Source: Candidatus Absconditabacteria bacterium (GTDB taxonomy: Bacteria; Patescibacteriota; Gracilibacteria; Absconditabacterales; Absconditicoccaceae). From it: 64,000 nucleotides of DNA. The stretch is taken from NCBI GenBank assembly GCA_028693445.1, contig JAQUVI010000001.1, positions 62,001-126,000 of the forward strand, in the 5' to 3' direction. Under the pieces are notes generated by a model. That model ran no database searches. It worked only from the letters and a program-made list of their open reading frames with translations, and had not been told where the DNA came from. The translations under genes and the position numbers were made by a program. Shown here piece after piece: positions 30,374-40,916 of the stretch (position 1 is its first letter; the number at the start of each line of letters is the position of its first letter).

Positions 30374-33304
30374 ATGGTAGGTGGCTTATGAGAAAACAAT
30401 ATTAGCTATTCAAACGAATGATTTTATAAATCATCTTATTTATCTGAAATAAAAAAAAATGAACAAACAGAAAAAGTAGATGGAAAAATTTCTCCCCAAG
30501 AAAATATACAAAAAACATTAGATAGTTTAAAAACAAAATCTCCTGATGAAACTAAAAGTATAATAAGTAATATACCGATAGAATTATTAGTCCTTGCTTA
30601 TAAAAATCCTCAGCATCTCAATTGACTAAGAGATTTTCCTTTGGAAAATAAGATTGCAATAATCGAATTATTAGGAGAAAACACAAAATTTCTAGATGCA
30701 GTAAGACAATGAAATCAAGTAGATACCGATATAAGAATTACAATTAAAAGAGCTATTTTTAATACAAATATAGAATCAGAAAATAAAGAATGGATAAAAA
30801 AAATTGTTACATCATCAAAGGAAAATAGAGAAAAAATAGGTAAAATAGAAAAATATTTTGTAGTAAGTCAAATTATAAACTGATTGGGATATGATCGAAA
30901 TGTTATATCAAAAGATAAGAAAATCATAAAACAATCAACAATAGAAAAGGAAAACTATCCGGATGATTATACTTGAATATGAACAACTACAAATGAAATT
31001 ATAGCAAGATGTTTTTTAAATAAAATGTTAGATGTTTGAAAATATCTAAAAAATGCTTCAAAACAATGAATAATTAGCCAACAAAAGTTGGATATTATTT
31101 GGAGCTATGCTAATAGTTGATGAAAATTAGTATGACTCATCAGATCTTTATCTTACTTAGATGAAGAAAATCAAAAAAGAATCAATAATTTAAGTGATTC
31201 TTGATTATTGGTTTTCCTTGATAAATTAAATAATGATCCAGATATAAAAGAAAAAATTAATAATATAATAGGATATTCTGTAGATGAAAAATTTGCAAAG
31301 AGAGTTGCACAACTACTAGTTACAGAGTCATCTATACAAAATATTTTCAAAATAGCTGAACAAGAGCTTAAAGATAATCCCAATTTTCAATCAACAGAAG
31401 AATTTCAGAGAATAAGGAATGATTATATTACAGGGAAAGCTAAAAAATTATATGAAGCAAAATTAATAAAAGAGTCGCCAGATTTATTAGACGTAAACTG
31501 ATCTTTAAAAAAGAGAAAAATAGAAGAAAAATGGAATAGTTTATCGAGTGAAGAAAAACTAGTATATCAAAAAGAAGCTTCAAAATTAAATTCACAAGAA
31601 GAACTTAATATTTTCAACGAGGTCGCCCAACGTGGAGCACAGAAAGCTACAGAAGAACTAGCTAGAGTAAAAGCAAAAAAAGATGGGGTTGATTTTGATC
31701 AACTTACAAGTAATGAAAAGCAAATAAGAATGTATGATGTGTCTGACGTTGCTGTTAAAAATTATATTGCTCCATATACAAGTAAAGAGAGAATGATTAT
31801 TGTTGAACAACAATTAAACACTGTTCGCAATCAAAATGATCAAGAATTATTGATTGCTGCTGAAAAATACGGATTTTCAGGAGATCTTAAGAAAGTTCGA
31901 TGAGAAGAATATTATCAAAAAGTCGAATCCCAATATCTACAATCATACGATCAAAATTTTTCACAAACAGAATCTAATTATCAAAAATCTAATTTGTGAT
32001 CAGTTATAAACGGTGAAATATTCTGAAATATAAATAATGAGAATAAAATTTTTGGTGATAGAAAAATTTCAGAAGAAACTTTAAAATGATGATTGTCAGA
32101 AGAGGATTATAAAAAATATTTTAATAAAATTTATCCTAACGAAAAAATAAAAAATACAGGAGAAATTGAAAATACAAAACAAGAAAAGCCAAAAGATGGT
32201 TTATACAACGACACAAATAAAATAATAAAAAAGGAATTCAAAAACAGAATTATTTATTTTTTATGAAACTGTTTTGATGTAAAATTAGATAATGAATCTC
32301 AAGAAACACTTTTAAAAAGTTTTAATTTCGAAGAAAAAGATTCTTGAGAAAAAAAAGATAACTGAGAAATATCTCTTACATGAAAAGATAAGAATGGTAA
32401 AAAAATTAAAATTTATTATAATACAGAAACATGATTAGTTAATGTTGGAAAGTGGATAAATGTTGATAATAATTCAGATAGTGTAGATATAGATAAAAAA
32501 GATGAAAATAATTTATCTTTTGTAAAATGACCAAGAATAGATGATTTTTATGACAAAGCAAAACGCATATGATATTCTGATATCTTGAAGAATGACAAAA
32601 TAAATTCATCTGATGACTACAAAAAAGAAGTTATCAATCAGTTGAAAATTTTAGCACCATTGGAAAATCAATGAGATATTGCAAAAGAAGAATTAAATAA
32701 AAATTTCCTTATAAATATAGCTTTACAAGATGTTGCCGATGTAATATGAATAAGAGATTTGGTTGAAAAAGGATCTGAAATTAGCTCAGAAAATAAGAAA
32801 TTATTTTCTCTTTTATCAAGAAGTTTTTCTACATACGATAAAAAGCAAATAGATGATTTTAGAGGTGTTTTGAAATTTATTACAAATTATAACGAGGAAG
32901 TCTTATCTAAAAAAAACTTAGATAAAAAATCACCTCAATATATTGACAACCAACTTGATGATCTTGAAAAATCTATATCAAACGATAATTATAAAAACGT
33001 TAAAGATGTAACAAAGATTTTGTTCGAAAAAATAAACAAAGAAAAAGAGTCTTGATCATTTAATGGTGGTGTGTTGAATAGTTTTTTTAGTTCATTTTTG
33101 AGTAATAAAGAAGGTTTCTCATGAAGCAAAAACTCTATTATTGATACGAACAAACTTTTAACATATCATGAAGATCTTTCTCAAGAAAACAAAACAGATC
33201 AAGAGGTTGAATATATATCTGTTCTAAATGAAAATATGTCACCTTATTTAGCAGAATATTGAATTGATGAAGATTTGAAATTAGTAAAGCCCAACATAAC
33301 ATAA
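30374..33304 (+). CDS. 976-aa protein of unknown function
   Basis: ATG 30374 to TAA 33302 with many UGA (Gly). Largely helical, Lys/Glu/Asn-rich, with no signal peptide or membrane segment. Representative pieces: GLRDFPLENKIAIIELLGEN near the N-terminus, RIRNDYITGKAKKLYEAKLI in the middle and KSPQYIDNQLDDLEKSISND near the end. It is transcribed divergently from the MFS gene and lies 78 bases before der. The overall style matches the large proteins at 19.5-28.4 kb. No domain recognised. Confidence 0.82.
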
Positions 33305-33382
33305 AATCATATTTTCTCGCATTGCTTTTTTCTCGCAAAAAACTAAAATCAAATCGCTAATTTTTATGTAAACAAAAATCCT

Positions 33383-34858
33383 ATGCAAATTTGACTTGTG
33401 GGTTCTACAAACGTCGGGAAATCAACATTATTCAATAGATTAATCAGACAGTTTAGAGCAATTGTAACTGATATTCCTGGTACCACAACAGATATTTTAT
33501 ATCACAGCACCTCTATAGATGATTTGGGGGATGTTGTTTTTGCCGATAGTCCATGACTTTTGGAATTTCATGACGAACGACCATTTATCCAAAAAATCAT
33601 AGATGAATCACATGTTATACTGTTTGTAATAGATGATGTAGTCGGTATAACAGCCAAAGAACAACATATTTTCGAATATATTCAAAATTCTAATAAAAAA
33701 AATCAGACTATTTTGGTTATCAATAAATTGGATAAAAAACGAAAGGAAGCAGAAACAGAGCTTGCATTGTCCGAATATTATTCTTTGGGATTTCAAGATG
33801 TTGTCGGAATTAGTGCAAAGACCAAAAGGAATCTCTGAGAATTACAAGATATTCTTATCAAGAAAAAATACCTTTTGGAAAGCACCAAAAAGAAATCAAG
33901 AGAAGATGAATTTACAGACAAACAAAGAGTTTCTAGAGACAATGGAATCCCTATTGCAATCCTTGGTAAACCAAATGCTGGAAAATCAACATTGCTAAAT
34001 ACATTAGTCGGGAAGCAACTTTCCAAAGTAGAAAATATTCCAGGCACAACTCGTGATTATGTAATTTGATCATTTAATATATGAAATATCCCTTATACAA
34101 TTTACGATACGGCATGAATCAAAAAAAATTCAACCATGCATGTGATCGAAAAAATTGCATTCAAAAAAACTATGGATATGCTCGAATATGTGAGACCTGT
34201 TGTAATTTTTGTAATAGATGCAACATTGGGTATTTCACACAGAGATATGACCTTGTTGGAAGAAATTAATCGCCTTGCATTACCAATTATTTTTGCACTC
34301 AACAAATCTGATCTTCTTTCCAAGAAAGAAATGGAGAATATAATCAAAGCTACTCAACGCATGATGGATTTTGCAAAATATATTCCAATTATGCCGATTT
34401 CTGCACTCAAAGGAACATGAACAAATGAATTTTTTACGTTTGTACACGCACTTCGTAAAGAATCAGAAAAAAGAATCGGGACAACAGAACTCAACAAAAT
34501 TATTACTACAGAATTTTTCCAAAGACCACCAAGGTTTCCCAAAAATAAAATTTGTAAAATTATGTATATAACACAAGTTGATATAAACGCACCAACTTTT
34601 CTTGTTTTTGTAAATCACAAAACCAGGGCAAATTTTTCATTTAAAAAATGGATAGATAATTCTATTAGAAAACATTTCTGATTTGTTGGAGTTCCTCTCG
34701 TGATTAGATTCAAAGACCGCAAAGAATGAAACGAAGATCGTTCTGCACCAGGAGAATCAATAGAAACATTGGAAAAAATCAAAGAAAAACGTGCAGAAGA
34801 AATGGAGAGAAAACAAAAAAGAGTTTTAGTGAAGAGAAAAATTAAAAAAGCAAAATAA
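33383..34858 (+). CDS. der: Ribosome assembly GTPase Der (EngA)
   Basis: 491 aa. Two tandem G domains plus a C-terminal KH-like domain, acting in 50S subunit maturation. First G domain: P-loop GSTNVGKST (residues 6-14), TTTD, D-x-PGLLE, NKLDK. Second: [25 protein letters not shown]. The KH part contains RPPRFPKNK and [17 protein letters not shown] 34856. Internal UGA codons are at expected glycines (DTAGI, GLVG). tsaC follows after 21 bases, suggesting an operon. Confidence 0.96.
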
Positions 34859-34879
34859 TATTATATAAATATCCTATTT

Positions 34880-35872
34880 ATGATTATACAGCCATCTTAC
34901 CAAACATATCTTGACGCCAAACAAATTCTCACCAACTGAGATCTTGTTGCTTTTCCTACTGAAACAGTTTATGGACTTGGAGCCAATGCACTCGATATAT
35001 TGGCAGTTAAAAAGATTTTTGAAACAAAAAAAAGACCACAAAGAAATCCTATAATTGTTCATGTAGGATCTATTGATCAAATTGGAGAATATGCAGAAAT
35101 AATTTCACCGTTCGAAGAAAAAATCATCAATACACTTATGCCTGGCCCAATAACAATTCTCCTCAAAAAGAAAAAAATTATTTCTGATATCGTGACTGCG
35201 GGGAGCGAATTTGTTGGGATAAGAATCCCAAGTAATAAAGTGGCATTGGATTTTTTACAAACGGTTGAGCTCCCCGTCGCTGCACCTAGTGCAAATATTT
35301 CTACCAAACCTAGTCCAACTTCCGCGCAAATGGTGGAAAGTTATTTTCACGAAGCGGTTCCTATGATTATTGATGGTGGGGCTTGTGATGTGGGTATCGA
35401 ATCAACCGTTGTCAAAGTTGAATGAAGCCGTATTGTTATCACAAGACCCGGGTTTATTACCGCCGAAGATATTCAATCACTTTTTCCAGAAAATATTCAA
35501 GTCGAATATGCCCAAAGCATCTCAGAAATCACGCCATGAAATATGTTCAAACATTATTCTCCAAACTCAAAAATACAATTATTACAAAATACAAATCAGA
35601 TTCCATTTCCTTTATCAAATAGCAAAACAGCAATCCTCGTTACTCAAGAACGAATTGACAATCACAAAGACCGAGTTACCCAGTTCGTGGCGCAAAACTG
35701 ATCCCTGTATCTTCGATGAACTAAATCCCACCTCCTTACCTGCGCCAAATCACTTTTCTCCTTCTACCACCAAGCCGACAAAGATCATATCTCCGATTTA
35801 TTCGTCGAGCCCCTGGAGGAAAAATGACTCGGCTACGCCATCATGAACAGAGTCAAAAAATCCACTGAGTAA
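34880..35872 (+). CDS. tsaC: Threonylcarbamoyl-AMP synthase (TsaC/Sua5, long form)
   Basis: 330 aa. Makes threonylcarbamoyl-AMP from threonine, bicarbonate and ATP, the first step of t6A37 modification of ANN-decoding tRNAs. The YrdC domain (residues 1-200) has VAFPTETVYGLGANAL, KKRPQRNPIIVHV, MPGPITILLK, VGIRIPSN, APSANISTKPSPTSAQ and GIESTVVKVEG. After the linker (GNMFKHYSPNSKI) comes a C-terminal Sua5 domain ending GLGYAIMNRVKKSTE. ATG 34880, TAA 35870. Confidence 0.95.
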
Positions 35873-35892
35873 AATAGATCTTAAAATTTATA

Positions 35893-35977
35893 TGTCATTT
35901 CCGCTTTGTCGGTTGGGGCGGAAATTCAAATTGATCAGCTAGATTCCCGCCGCAGTTTCTTGAAGCGGGAATGACAG
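35893..35977. repeat. REP-like double palindrome
   Basis: GTCATTTCCGCTTTGTCGG...GGGGCGGAAATT followed by AGATTCCCGCCGCAG...TGAAGCGGGAATGACA. The first half matches 36820-36852 and the second matches 12565-12610. Sits between tsaC and lspA. Confidence 0.65.
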
Positions 35978-36011
35978 AAACGATAAATAACTTTATAAAC
36001 TAATATTAACT

Positions 36012-36452
36012 ATGAAATCAATTTTCAAAAAAACCATCCTACTAATAATTTTAATCTGACTATTCCTTTTTATAGATCTTCTCACAAAATATTTTTTCTA
36101 TGATCTCAAAATAGCAGAAAGTTTATTATTTATCAATCCAGTCCTAAATACTTGAGTTTCACGATCAATACCTGTTCATGCTATAATTTCTATTGCTATA
36201 GCAATATTCGCATTAGTCTTATTTATTTGGTTATACTTTAAAAAATATATTTCATTAATTATTGCAACACTTCTAATTGCAGGTACACTTTGAAATATGA
36301 TAGATAGGATTCGATTATGAGGAGTTAGAGATTTCTTGATGCCGTTTGATTGGTTCCCTGTTTTCAATATCGCAGATATTTTTTTAAACCTTTGAGTTGT
36401 AGCTTATCTACGAAAAGAATTTTTTACTTGAAAAAACAAATTGAAAAGTTAG
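36012..36452 (+). CDS. lspA: Lipoprotein signal peptidase II
   Basis: 146 aa with four membrane helices. Cleaves the signal peptide from diacylglyceryl-modified prolipoproteins such as the two found in this window. Motifs: FIDLLTKYFF near the N-terminus, NTGVS-x-SIP, GTLGNMIDRI with GGVRDFL (catalytic Asp) and FNIADIFLNLG (second catalytic Asp). CGA at 36162-36164 after NTGVS fits the aromatic usually seen in N-x-G-x-(A/S)-(F/W). ATG 36012, TAG 36450. The DUF3127-like gene follows after 40 bases. Confidence 0.94.
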
Positions 36453-36492
36453 AATTAACCAAACACGTATTTTATATTATTAGAAAAATATT

Positions 36493-36810
36493 ATGCACTA
36501 CCAAGGAATCGTAAAGTTTATTTGACAAAAGGAGTCAATTGCTGAAGGCGTAGAAAAACAAACTATCGTTTTGGAAGAAAACACAGACAGAGAATTCAAA
36601 GGAAGTCTAGCTGTAGATTTCTTTAGAGACAAAATCCAATTATTGGAAAATGTAAAAGTTGGTGATTTAGTTACAGCTCATTTAAACACAAGAAGTAATG
36701 AGTCGAAAAATCAACCAGGAAGATATTTCAATAGTATTACTTGCCGAAGAATCGAAACAGGAAATCAATGAGCTCCTGCGCAATCTTCAAATGATGATTT
36801 GCCTTTCTAA
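36493..36810 (+). CDS. DUF3127-like OB-fold protein (possible ssDNA-binding)
   Basis: 105 aa. The pattern KGSLAVDFFRDKIQLLENVK ... VGDLVTAHLNTRS ... GRYFNSITC-x-RIE matches DUF3127, an SSB-like OB fold. CGA at 36745-36747 is at the conserved Trp of AW(K/R)IE. The C-terminus DDLPF is the acidic SSB-type tip that recruits partner proteins. Probably a small single-strand DNA-binding protein, but a true SSB may exist elsewhere. ATG 36493, TAA 36808; a REP-like palindrome and a terminator follow. Confidence 0.8.
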
Positions 36811-36819
36811 ATCATCGAT

Positions 36820-36852
36820 GTCATTTCCGCTTCGTCAGTTGGGGCGGAAATC
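36820..36852. repeat. REP-like short palindrome
   Basis: GTCATTTCCGCTTCGTCAGTTGGGGCGGAAATC: stem ATTTCCGC / GCGGAAAT. Nearly the same as 35893-35925. Confidence 0.65.
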
Positions 36853-36864
36853 TATTATCATATA

Positions 36865-36889
36865 AGCCTCTCTTGTAGAGGTTTTTTTT
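36865..36889 (+). terminator. Intrinsic terminator after the DUF3127-like gene
   Basis: AGCCTCT CTTGT AGAGGTTTTTTTT: six-pair stem, five-base loop, eight T. Confidence 0.85.
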
Positions 36890-36962
36890 GTTTTAAATTA
36901 ATTGACTTTATTTTACTTTTATTTATAATAACAAAAATATTTATAATTTTATTAAAGATTAA

Positions 36963-37541
36963 ATGGCTAATAAACCAAAAATTCTTTCAAATGGATTAGA
37001 TCAAGTTGCAAAAAGAGGCGAACGATATAGACAAGAATTATTGAAAGAAGATATTTCTCAACAAATTAAAGAATCTTTTGATGGTGAACCAGAACTTCCT
37101 ATGTGAGAAAATGATTTTTTTATTGATGCAGAATCTGATAAATCTGTTGTTGATCGGTTTTTAAAAAATAGCAAAGGTCTTCCTATGGAACAAATTGGGA
37201 AAATGTTAAAAGATAAACAAATTATTTCATGTGAATTATTTAGAACAAAAAAATTAAAAAGTAGTTGGAATACAGCTGTATGACCAGCAGTTCCAATAGA
37301 TACTATTTCATTGGGATCAGTATTGACGCAAAAAGATATTCCCATAGATGGATATGATATTACTTATATTACTTTCAGAAAACTAAGAACAGTAGGTTGG
37401 CCAGAAGTAAAAATATCTTTACAACAAATAGGTTTTCCTGGTGAATGATCAATGTTGCCAAAATATGTAGTATTTCATAATGAATTAACAGAAAAAAATA
37501 TTGAAGAAATAAAAAATCTTTCAATATGATCTATTATTTAA
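36963..37541 (+). CDS. 192-aa soluble protein, unknown function
   Basis: ATG 36963 to TAA 37539. Starts MANKPKILSNGLDQVAKRGE; the C-terminal two thirds look like a compact mixed alpha/beta fold (SLGSVLTQKDIPIDGYDITY). It contains both CGA (GE-x-YRQELL) and one of the rare CGG codons (37155-37157, VVD-x-FLKN), each of which fits Trp. No signal peptide or membrane segment. Flanked by terminators on both sides, so it is a single-gene unit. Not recognised. Confidence 0.75.
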
Positions 37542-37550
37542 AAATAAAGA

Positions 37551-37578
37551 TACCCCCTTCATTTAGAGGGTTTTTTTT
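37551..37578. terminator. Intrinsic terminator between convergent genes
   Basis: TACCCCCTTCATTTAGAGGG followed by nine T: a CCCT/AGGG-centred stem. It overlaps the stop codon of the minus-strand glycosyltransferase at 37577. Confidence 0.75.
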
Positions 37579-38704
37579 ATTCTTGTAAAAAATGTTCTAA
37601 ACAGAAAATTTTCTTTTTTGATATTTGATGGGAATCATGGAGGATTTCAACCAAGAAATTTGAAGGGACAAGATGTTTGTCTATTTTAGTAAGACGTTTT
37701 TTCAAAAAAGAAAGAGATAAATATTTACCAGCAACAAACAAAAAAACCGTTGGATGAATTGATTTTACCATAGAAAGGAAACTAAATAAAGTAAGTGGTG
37801 TTTTAACTTGTTGTTCGTAAAGAAGTTTTTTTGGAAATGGGAAAAAATATCCCAAATCATGATACATCATCCATCTTTCTTTTGCACAAAATTTTCCTAT
37901 CCAAACCGGCATCCATCCAAGCCATCTTAGAGTGCTATTATATCGTATAATATCTGGTTTTCGGTCTTTGCAAAATCTCCATAAAAGAAAAGAATCTACA
38001 AAATTAAAAACCCCCCATCATATTCCAAATAATTTTTTTATTTTCCCAAAGATTCCTTTTGGTAAACTTCTTCATCGAATTTTTACTTCATATCAATGTG
38101 CCTCCAAAAGTTCTTTTACATCATGAATATATGTTTCAATACCTCAAACCTTATTTATAAAATCGCTTACAAGCAATATTTTTTTATGTTTGCCAACCAA
38201 GGGAAGCAATTTTATAATCCGATTTTCTTTACTATAATTTTTTGTATCAACAATAGGTTTTCTTTTTTTTGTTTGGTCTTCCAACAAATTTAACACACAA
38301 TTAAACAATTTTTCATCAGTACAAAGTCATTCACAATCTTCCAAATTTAGATCGTCTTCTATAAATGGAACCAATCCTCCTTTTTTATATCAAATTACTG
38401 GCAATCACCAGGAAATAGCAGTCAAAGCGGTCAATCAAAATGTCTCCAAAAATGTTGATGGCATCAAACAATAATCGCAATTTTCCACATATCTTTTGAT
38501 CTCAGGCAAAGTTTTCCACCCAAAAAAATGGATATTTTTTGATTTTTCTGCCAATTCTTTTAGCTCTTCTTCATAACTTCCGGCACCAAAAACAAATAAA
38601 GAGAAAGGCAGATCTCCTCTATACAAAAACATACGAATCATGCCAAGAATCGCATCAAATCATTTTTCCCTCTCTAATCTTCCAAAATATAGGAATCCTT
38701 TCAT
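37577..38704 (-). CDS. Glycosyltransferase with GT-B halves in swapped order (GT4-like)
   Basis: 375 aa, ATG 38704 to TAA 37577, no UAA/UAG inside. Residues 1 to about 165 look like the usual C-terminal, nucleotide-sugar-binding half of a GT4 enzyme: FGRLEREKGFDAI, FVFGAGSYEEELKELA, FFGWKTLPEIKRYVENCDY, LMPSTFLETFGLTALTAISW, GLPVIGYKKGG. Residues about 174-375 look like the usual N-terminal, acceptor half: KKILLVSDFINKVGGIETYI and ending near VPSNFLVEIL. That is the reverse of normal order. CGG at 38219-38221 lies in the linker. Likely role: cell-surface glycan synthesis. An alternative is a truncated first enzyme fused to a truncated second. Confidence 0.85.
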
Positions 38705-38781
38705 AGTATGGTTTATAAAGTTGTTAAAGTTCATAAGGTTTAAAAGATGTTTACTGTTTTTGTGGTTCTGAACAACTTCTT

Positions 38782-38871
38782 GCTTTGTCACTCTGAATGT
38801 AATGAAGAGTATAAGCAAGTTAGACTTCTCTTATGTTCTTCGACTATAACTCAGAACGACAAAGAGAATTA
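38782..38871. repeat. Palindromic intergenic repeat, copy 2
   Basis: GCTTTGTCACTCTGAATGTA...CTCAGAACGACAAAGAGAATTA, close to copy 1 at 18116-18201. It ends immediately beside the trmD stop codon. Confidence 0.7.
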
Positions 38872-38874
38872 AGA

Positions 38875-39567
38875 TTATAAATCAACAGAATTATGTTTTT
38901 TCCATTCCTCAATTTTCTTTGTATGTCCGCTCAAAAGAATTTCTGGGACTTTATATCTTTCTACAATATCTGGTCTTGTGTATTGCGGATATTCTAAGTT
39001 ATTCATATTTTTTTCTATACTATAACTTTCATCTTTTCGACTATTTTCTTCTTTGATTACATTTGGAATCAATCTTACAATGCTTTCGGTCATTGTCATA
39101 GCAGGAACCTCACCTCCAAGAGTAATAAATTTCCCTAGTGAAATTTTTGCAAAATGTTTTGGATATTGGTCTATCATATATTGTTCAAAACGATAATCGA
39201 TTCCTTCATATCTTGCACACACAAAGATAATGTGTTTCATTTTTGCAAATTCATGAGCATGGTTTTGACAAAATATATCTTTGCTTGGAGAAAGAAAAAC
39301 TATTTTTCGTTTTTTACATCTTTTGCTAAGTTTGTTTGTTTTGATAACTGATTCAATAGCATCTATCAATGGTTGAGCCTTCATAAGCAATCAAGTTCAT
39401 CATCCATAAATTTCATCATCCACTTGTTTATGTTTGTCTTTACAAAAATTTCTAGGATTTACAGATTCAAACCAAAGTAGTTTTTTTTCTTGTGCTTTCG
39501 CAATCAATGATGTCGTCAAAAAGCTTTTAAATATTTCTGGAAAAATAGAGATATAAGTTATTTTCAT
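38875..39567 (-). CDS. trmD: tRNA (guanine37-N1)-methyltransferase
   Basis: 230 aa. SPOUT/trefoil-knot enzyme that methylates G37 of tRNAs reading CUN, CCN and CGG from S-adenosylmethionine, preventing frameshifts. Motifs: MKITYISIFPEIF, VDDEIYGGGTGLLMKAQP (Gly codons are UGA), FVCARYEGIDYRFEQ, KISLGKFITLGGEVPAM and LEYPQYTRP. ATG 39567, TAA 38875. Normally it sits with rpsP/rimM/rplS, but here it stands alone between two copies of a palindromic repeat. Confidence 0.96.
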
Positions 39568-39599
39568 GGATTAGAGGGGTTAGGTAGAATAGATATTCT

Positions 39600-39688
39600 T
39601 TTTGTTGCTCTGAGCTAAAACCGAAGAGCATAAGAGATCTTATGATTGTTTCTATTCTCTTCACTGTGTTCAGAGAGACAAAGAAACA
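39600..39688. repeat. Palindromic intergenic repeat, copy 3 (inverted)
   Basis: Read on the minus strand it gives TTGTCTCTCTGAACACAGTG...CTTCGGTTTTAGCTCAGAGC, a diverged copy of the repeat on the other side of trmD. Confidence 0.6.
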
Positions 39689-39705
39689 ATCTAATTTTGT
39701 CTAAA

Positions 39706-40113
39706 TTAAAGTCCTTTCGCAATATACTGGACAACTCTAATAATAGAATACGAAGAAACAACAATCAATAGTCCAATAAAAGAATTTTTGATTCCAGCTT
39801 TTGCTTTTGTTGGATCTTTTCCAGTTGCTCCTGCAAAAATAAACATCAAGCCAGAAACTACTAGTGCAATTGTCACAATAGTTCATATGAAAAATGTAGC
39901 TGATAATAATATATCTTGTACAAATAATTCTGGAGAACTAGCATCAGCTATACTTGTTCTAATACCCAAAAATTGATAAATATTAAATTTGCATTGTCAA
40001 TTCAAAAGACAGTCTTGATCCATTGTTATTCACATAGGTTGCTCGTTTTGAGCAAAAGATATTGAGTTAAACAAACCTATTATTAAAATTAAAAGTCAAA
40101 ATATTTTCTTCAT
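39706..40113 (-). CDS. Small pilin-like membrane protein (T4SS pilin type)
   Basis: 135 aa. Signal peptide GLLILIIGLFNSISFA followed by AQNEQ, then two membrane helices (ATFFIGTIVTIALVVSGLMF; FIGLLIVVSSYSIIRVVQYI) joined by the short loop GATGKDPTKAKAG. This layout and loop match the TrbC/VirB2-like T4SS_pilin family that is frequent in Patescibacteria. It may form a surface filament or pore. No virB/tra partner is near, so it is an orphan here. ATG 40113, TAA 39706. Confidence 0.8.
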
Positions 40114-40269
40114 ATATATATAAGGTAGAAAAATAAAATCAGATTCTAAATTTTGTTTCTTATACATATTTTAGTTTTTATTGCAAATCTAATCTCTTTT
40201 GTTAGTATATAGTCTACTAGTCATTAGTTTGACTTTAAGATTTTCGACTTTAAAACTTTTGATTAAACC

Positions 40270-40563
40270 ATGTTCCTACTAAAAGATAAACTTCGTCAAG
40301 TTATATCAAAAAAGCATCTTACAAAAAACATGACATGAGTTATAGCTCTCAATGCTGTTAGAGATTATTTTTGATTTACAAACAATCCAATGTTGTTGGA
40401 TTGATCTTTGAGATTTGATATTCTTTTTATAAAGACAACCCAACAACATATAAAGATAAAAATTTTTCAAGAAAAAAAAGAATTACTCAAGAAAATAAAC
40501 GAATCATTACAGTCTGTATGATACGATAAAAATATCAAAGATATTCATATAAAACAAAAATAA
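40270..40563 (+). CDS. 97-aa DUF721/DciA-like protein (tentative)
   Basis: ATG 40270 to TAA 40561, five UGA as Gly. The C-terminal half, LRFDILFIKTTQQHIKIKIF then EKKELLKKINESLQSVGYDK and IKDIHIKQ, has the L-x-V/F ... ELL-KIN-L ... I-DI pattern of DUF721, a family that includes DciA, a replicative helicase loader. The N-terminal half is less typical. It precedes the tRNA cluster. The family call is uncertain; the gene itself is well supported by its frame. Confidence 0.6.
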
Positions 40564-40571
40564 AAATTCCC

Positions 40572-40601
40572 TTGCATTTTTTGTCTATATTTGTATACAA
40601 T
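40572..40601 (+). promoter_or_regulatory. Candidate promoter of the tRNA cluster
   Basis: TTGCAT at 40572-40577 and TACAAT at 40596-40601, spacer 18, about 68 bases before tRNA-Ile and just after the DUF721-like stop codon. Confidence 0.5.
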
Positions 40602-40668
40602 GTTCCGCTTCGACAATTTTTGTGTTACAAAAATTTGTTATATATTAATAATTAATAAATCGTTATAA

Positions 40669-40745
40669 GGGCATATAGCTCAGTTGGTTAGAGCGCATCT
40701 CTGATAAGGATGAGGTCGGTGGTTCGAGTCCACCTATGCCCACCA
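40669..40745 (+). tRNA. tRNA-Ile (GAT)
   Basis: Full cloverleaf: acceptor GGGCATA / TATGCCC, D arm GCTC-GAGC, anticodon arm CATCT-CTGATAA-GGATG with anticodon GAT, T arm GGTGG-TTCGAGT-CCACC. Discriminator A and an encoded CCA. Confidence 0.97.
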
Positions 40746-40756
40746 TATAAAAATAA

Positions 40757-40831
40757 GCCAGGGTAGCTCAGTGGTAGAGCAGAGGCCTGAAAAGCCTTGT
40801 GTCGGCAGTTCAATTCTGCCTCCTGGCACCA
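40757..40831 (+). tRNA. tRNA-Phe (GAA)
   Basis: Acceptor GCCAGGG / TCCTGGC (one G-T), D arm GCTC-GAGC, anticodon arm GAGGC-CTGAAAA-GCCTT with anticodon GAA, T arm GGCAG-TTCAATT-CTGCC. Encoded CCA. Twelve bases after tRNA-Ile. Confidence 0.97.
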
Positions 40832-40839
40832 TTCTTATC

Positions 40840-40912
40840 TAGGATTTAGAACGTAGAACTTAGATGGTAGAAAAAATCTAAGCTCTAATTACTAAACCCT
40901 AAGTTCTATAAA
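40840..40912. repeat. TAGAACTTAGATGGTAG / CTAAGTTCTA inverted repeat
   Basis: Contains one unit of the 21-bp repeat arrayed at 62849-62975, followed by its inverted word (ATCTAAGCTCTAA, CTAAGTTCTA). It lies between tRNA-Phe and tRNA-Pro. Confidence 0.6.
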
Positions 40913-40916
40913 GTCT

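Noticed and set aside
35370-35846. 158-codon plus-strand ORF inside tsaC
   Set aside because: It is in another frame of tsaC, whose YrdC and Sua5 motifs are complete in their own frame.
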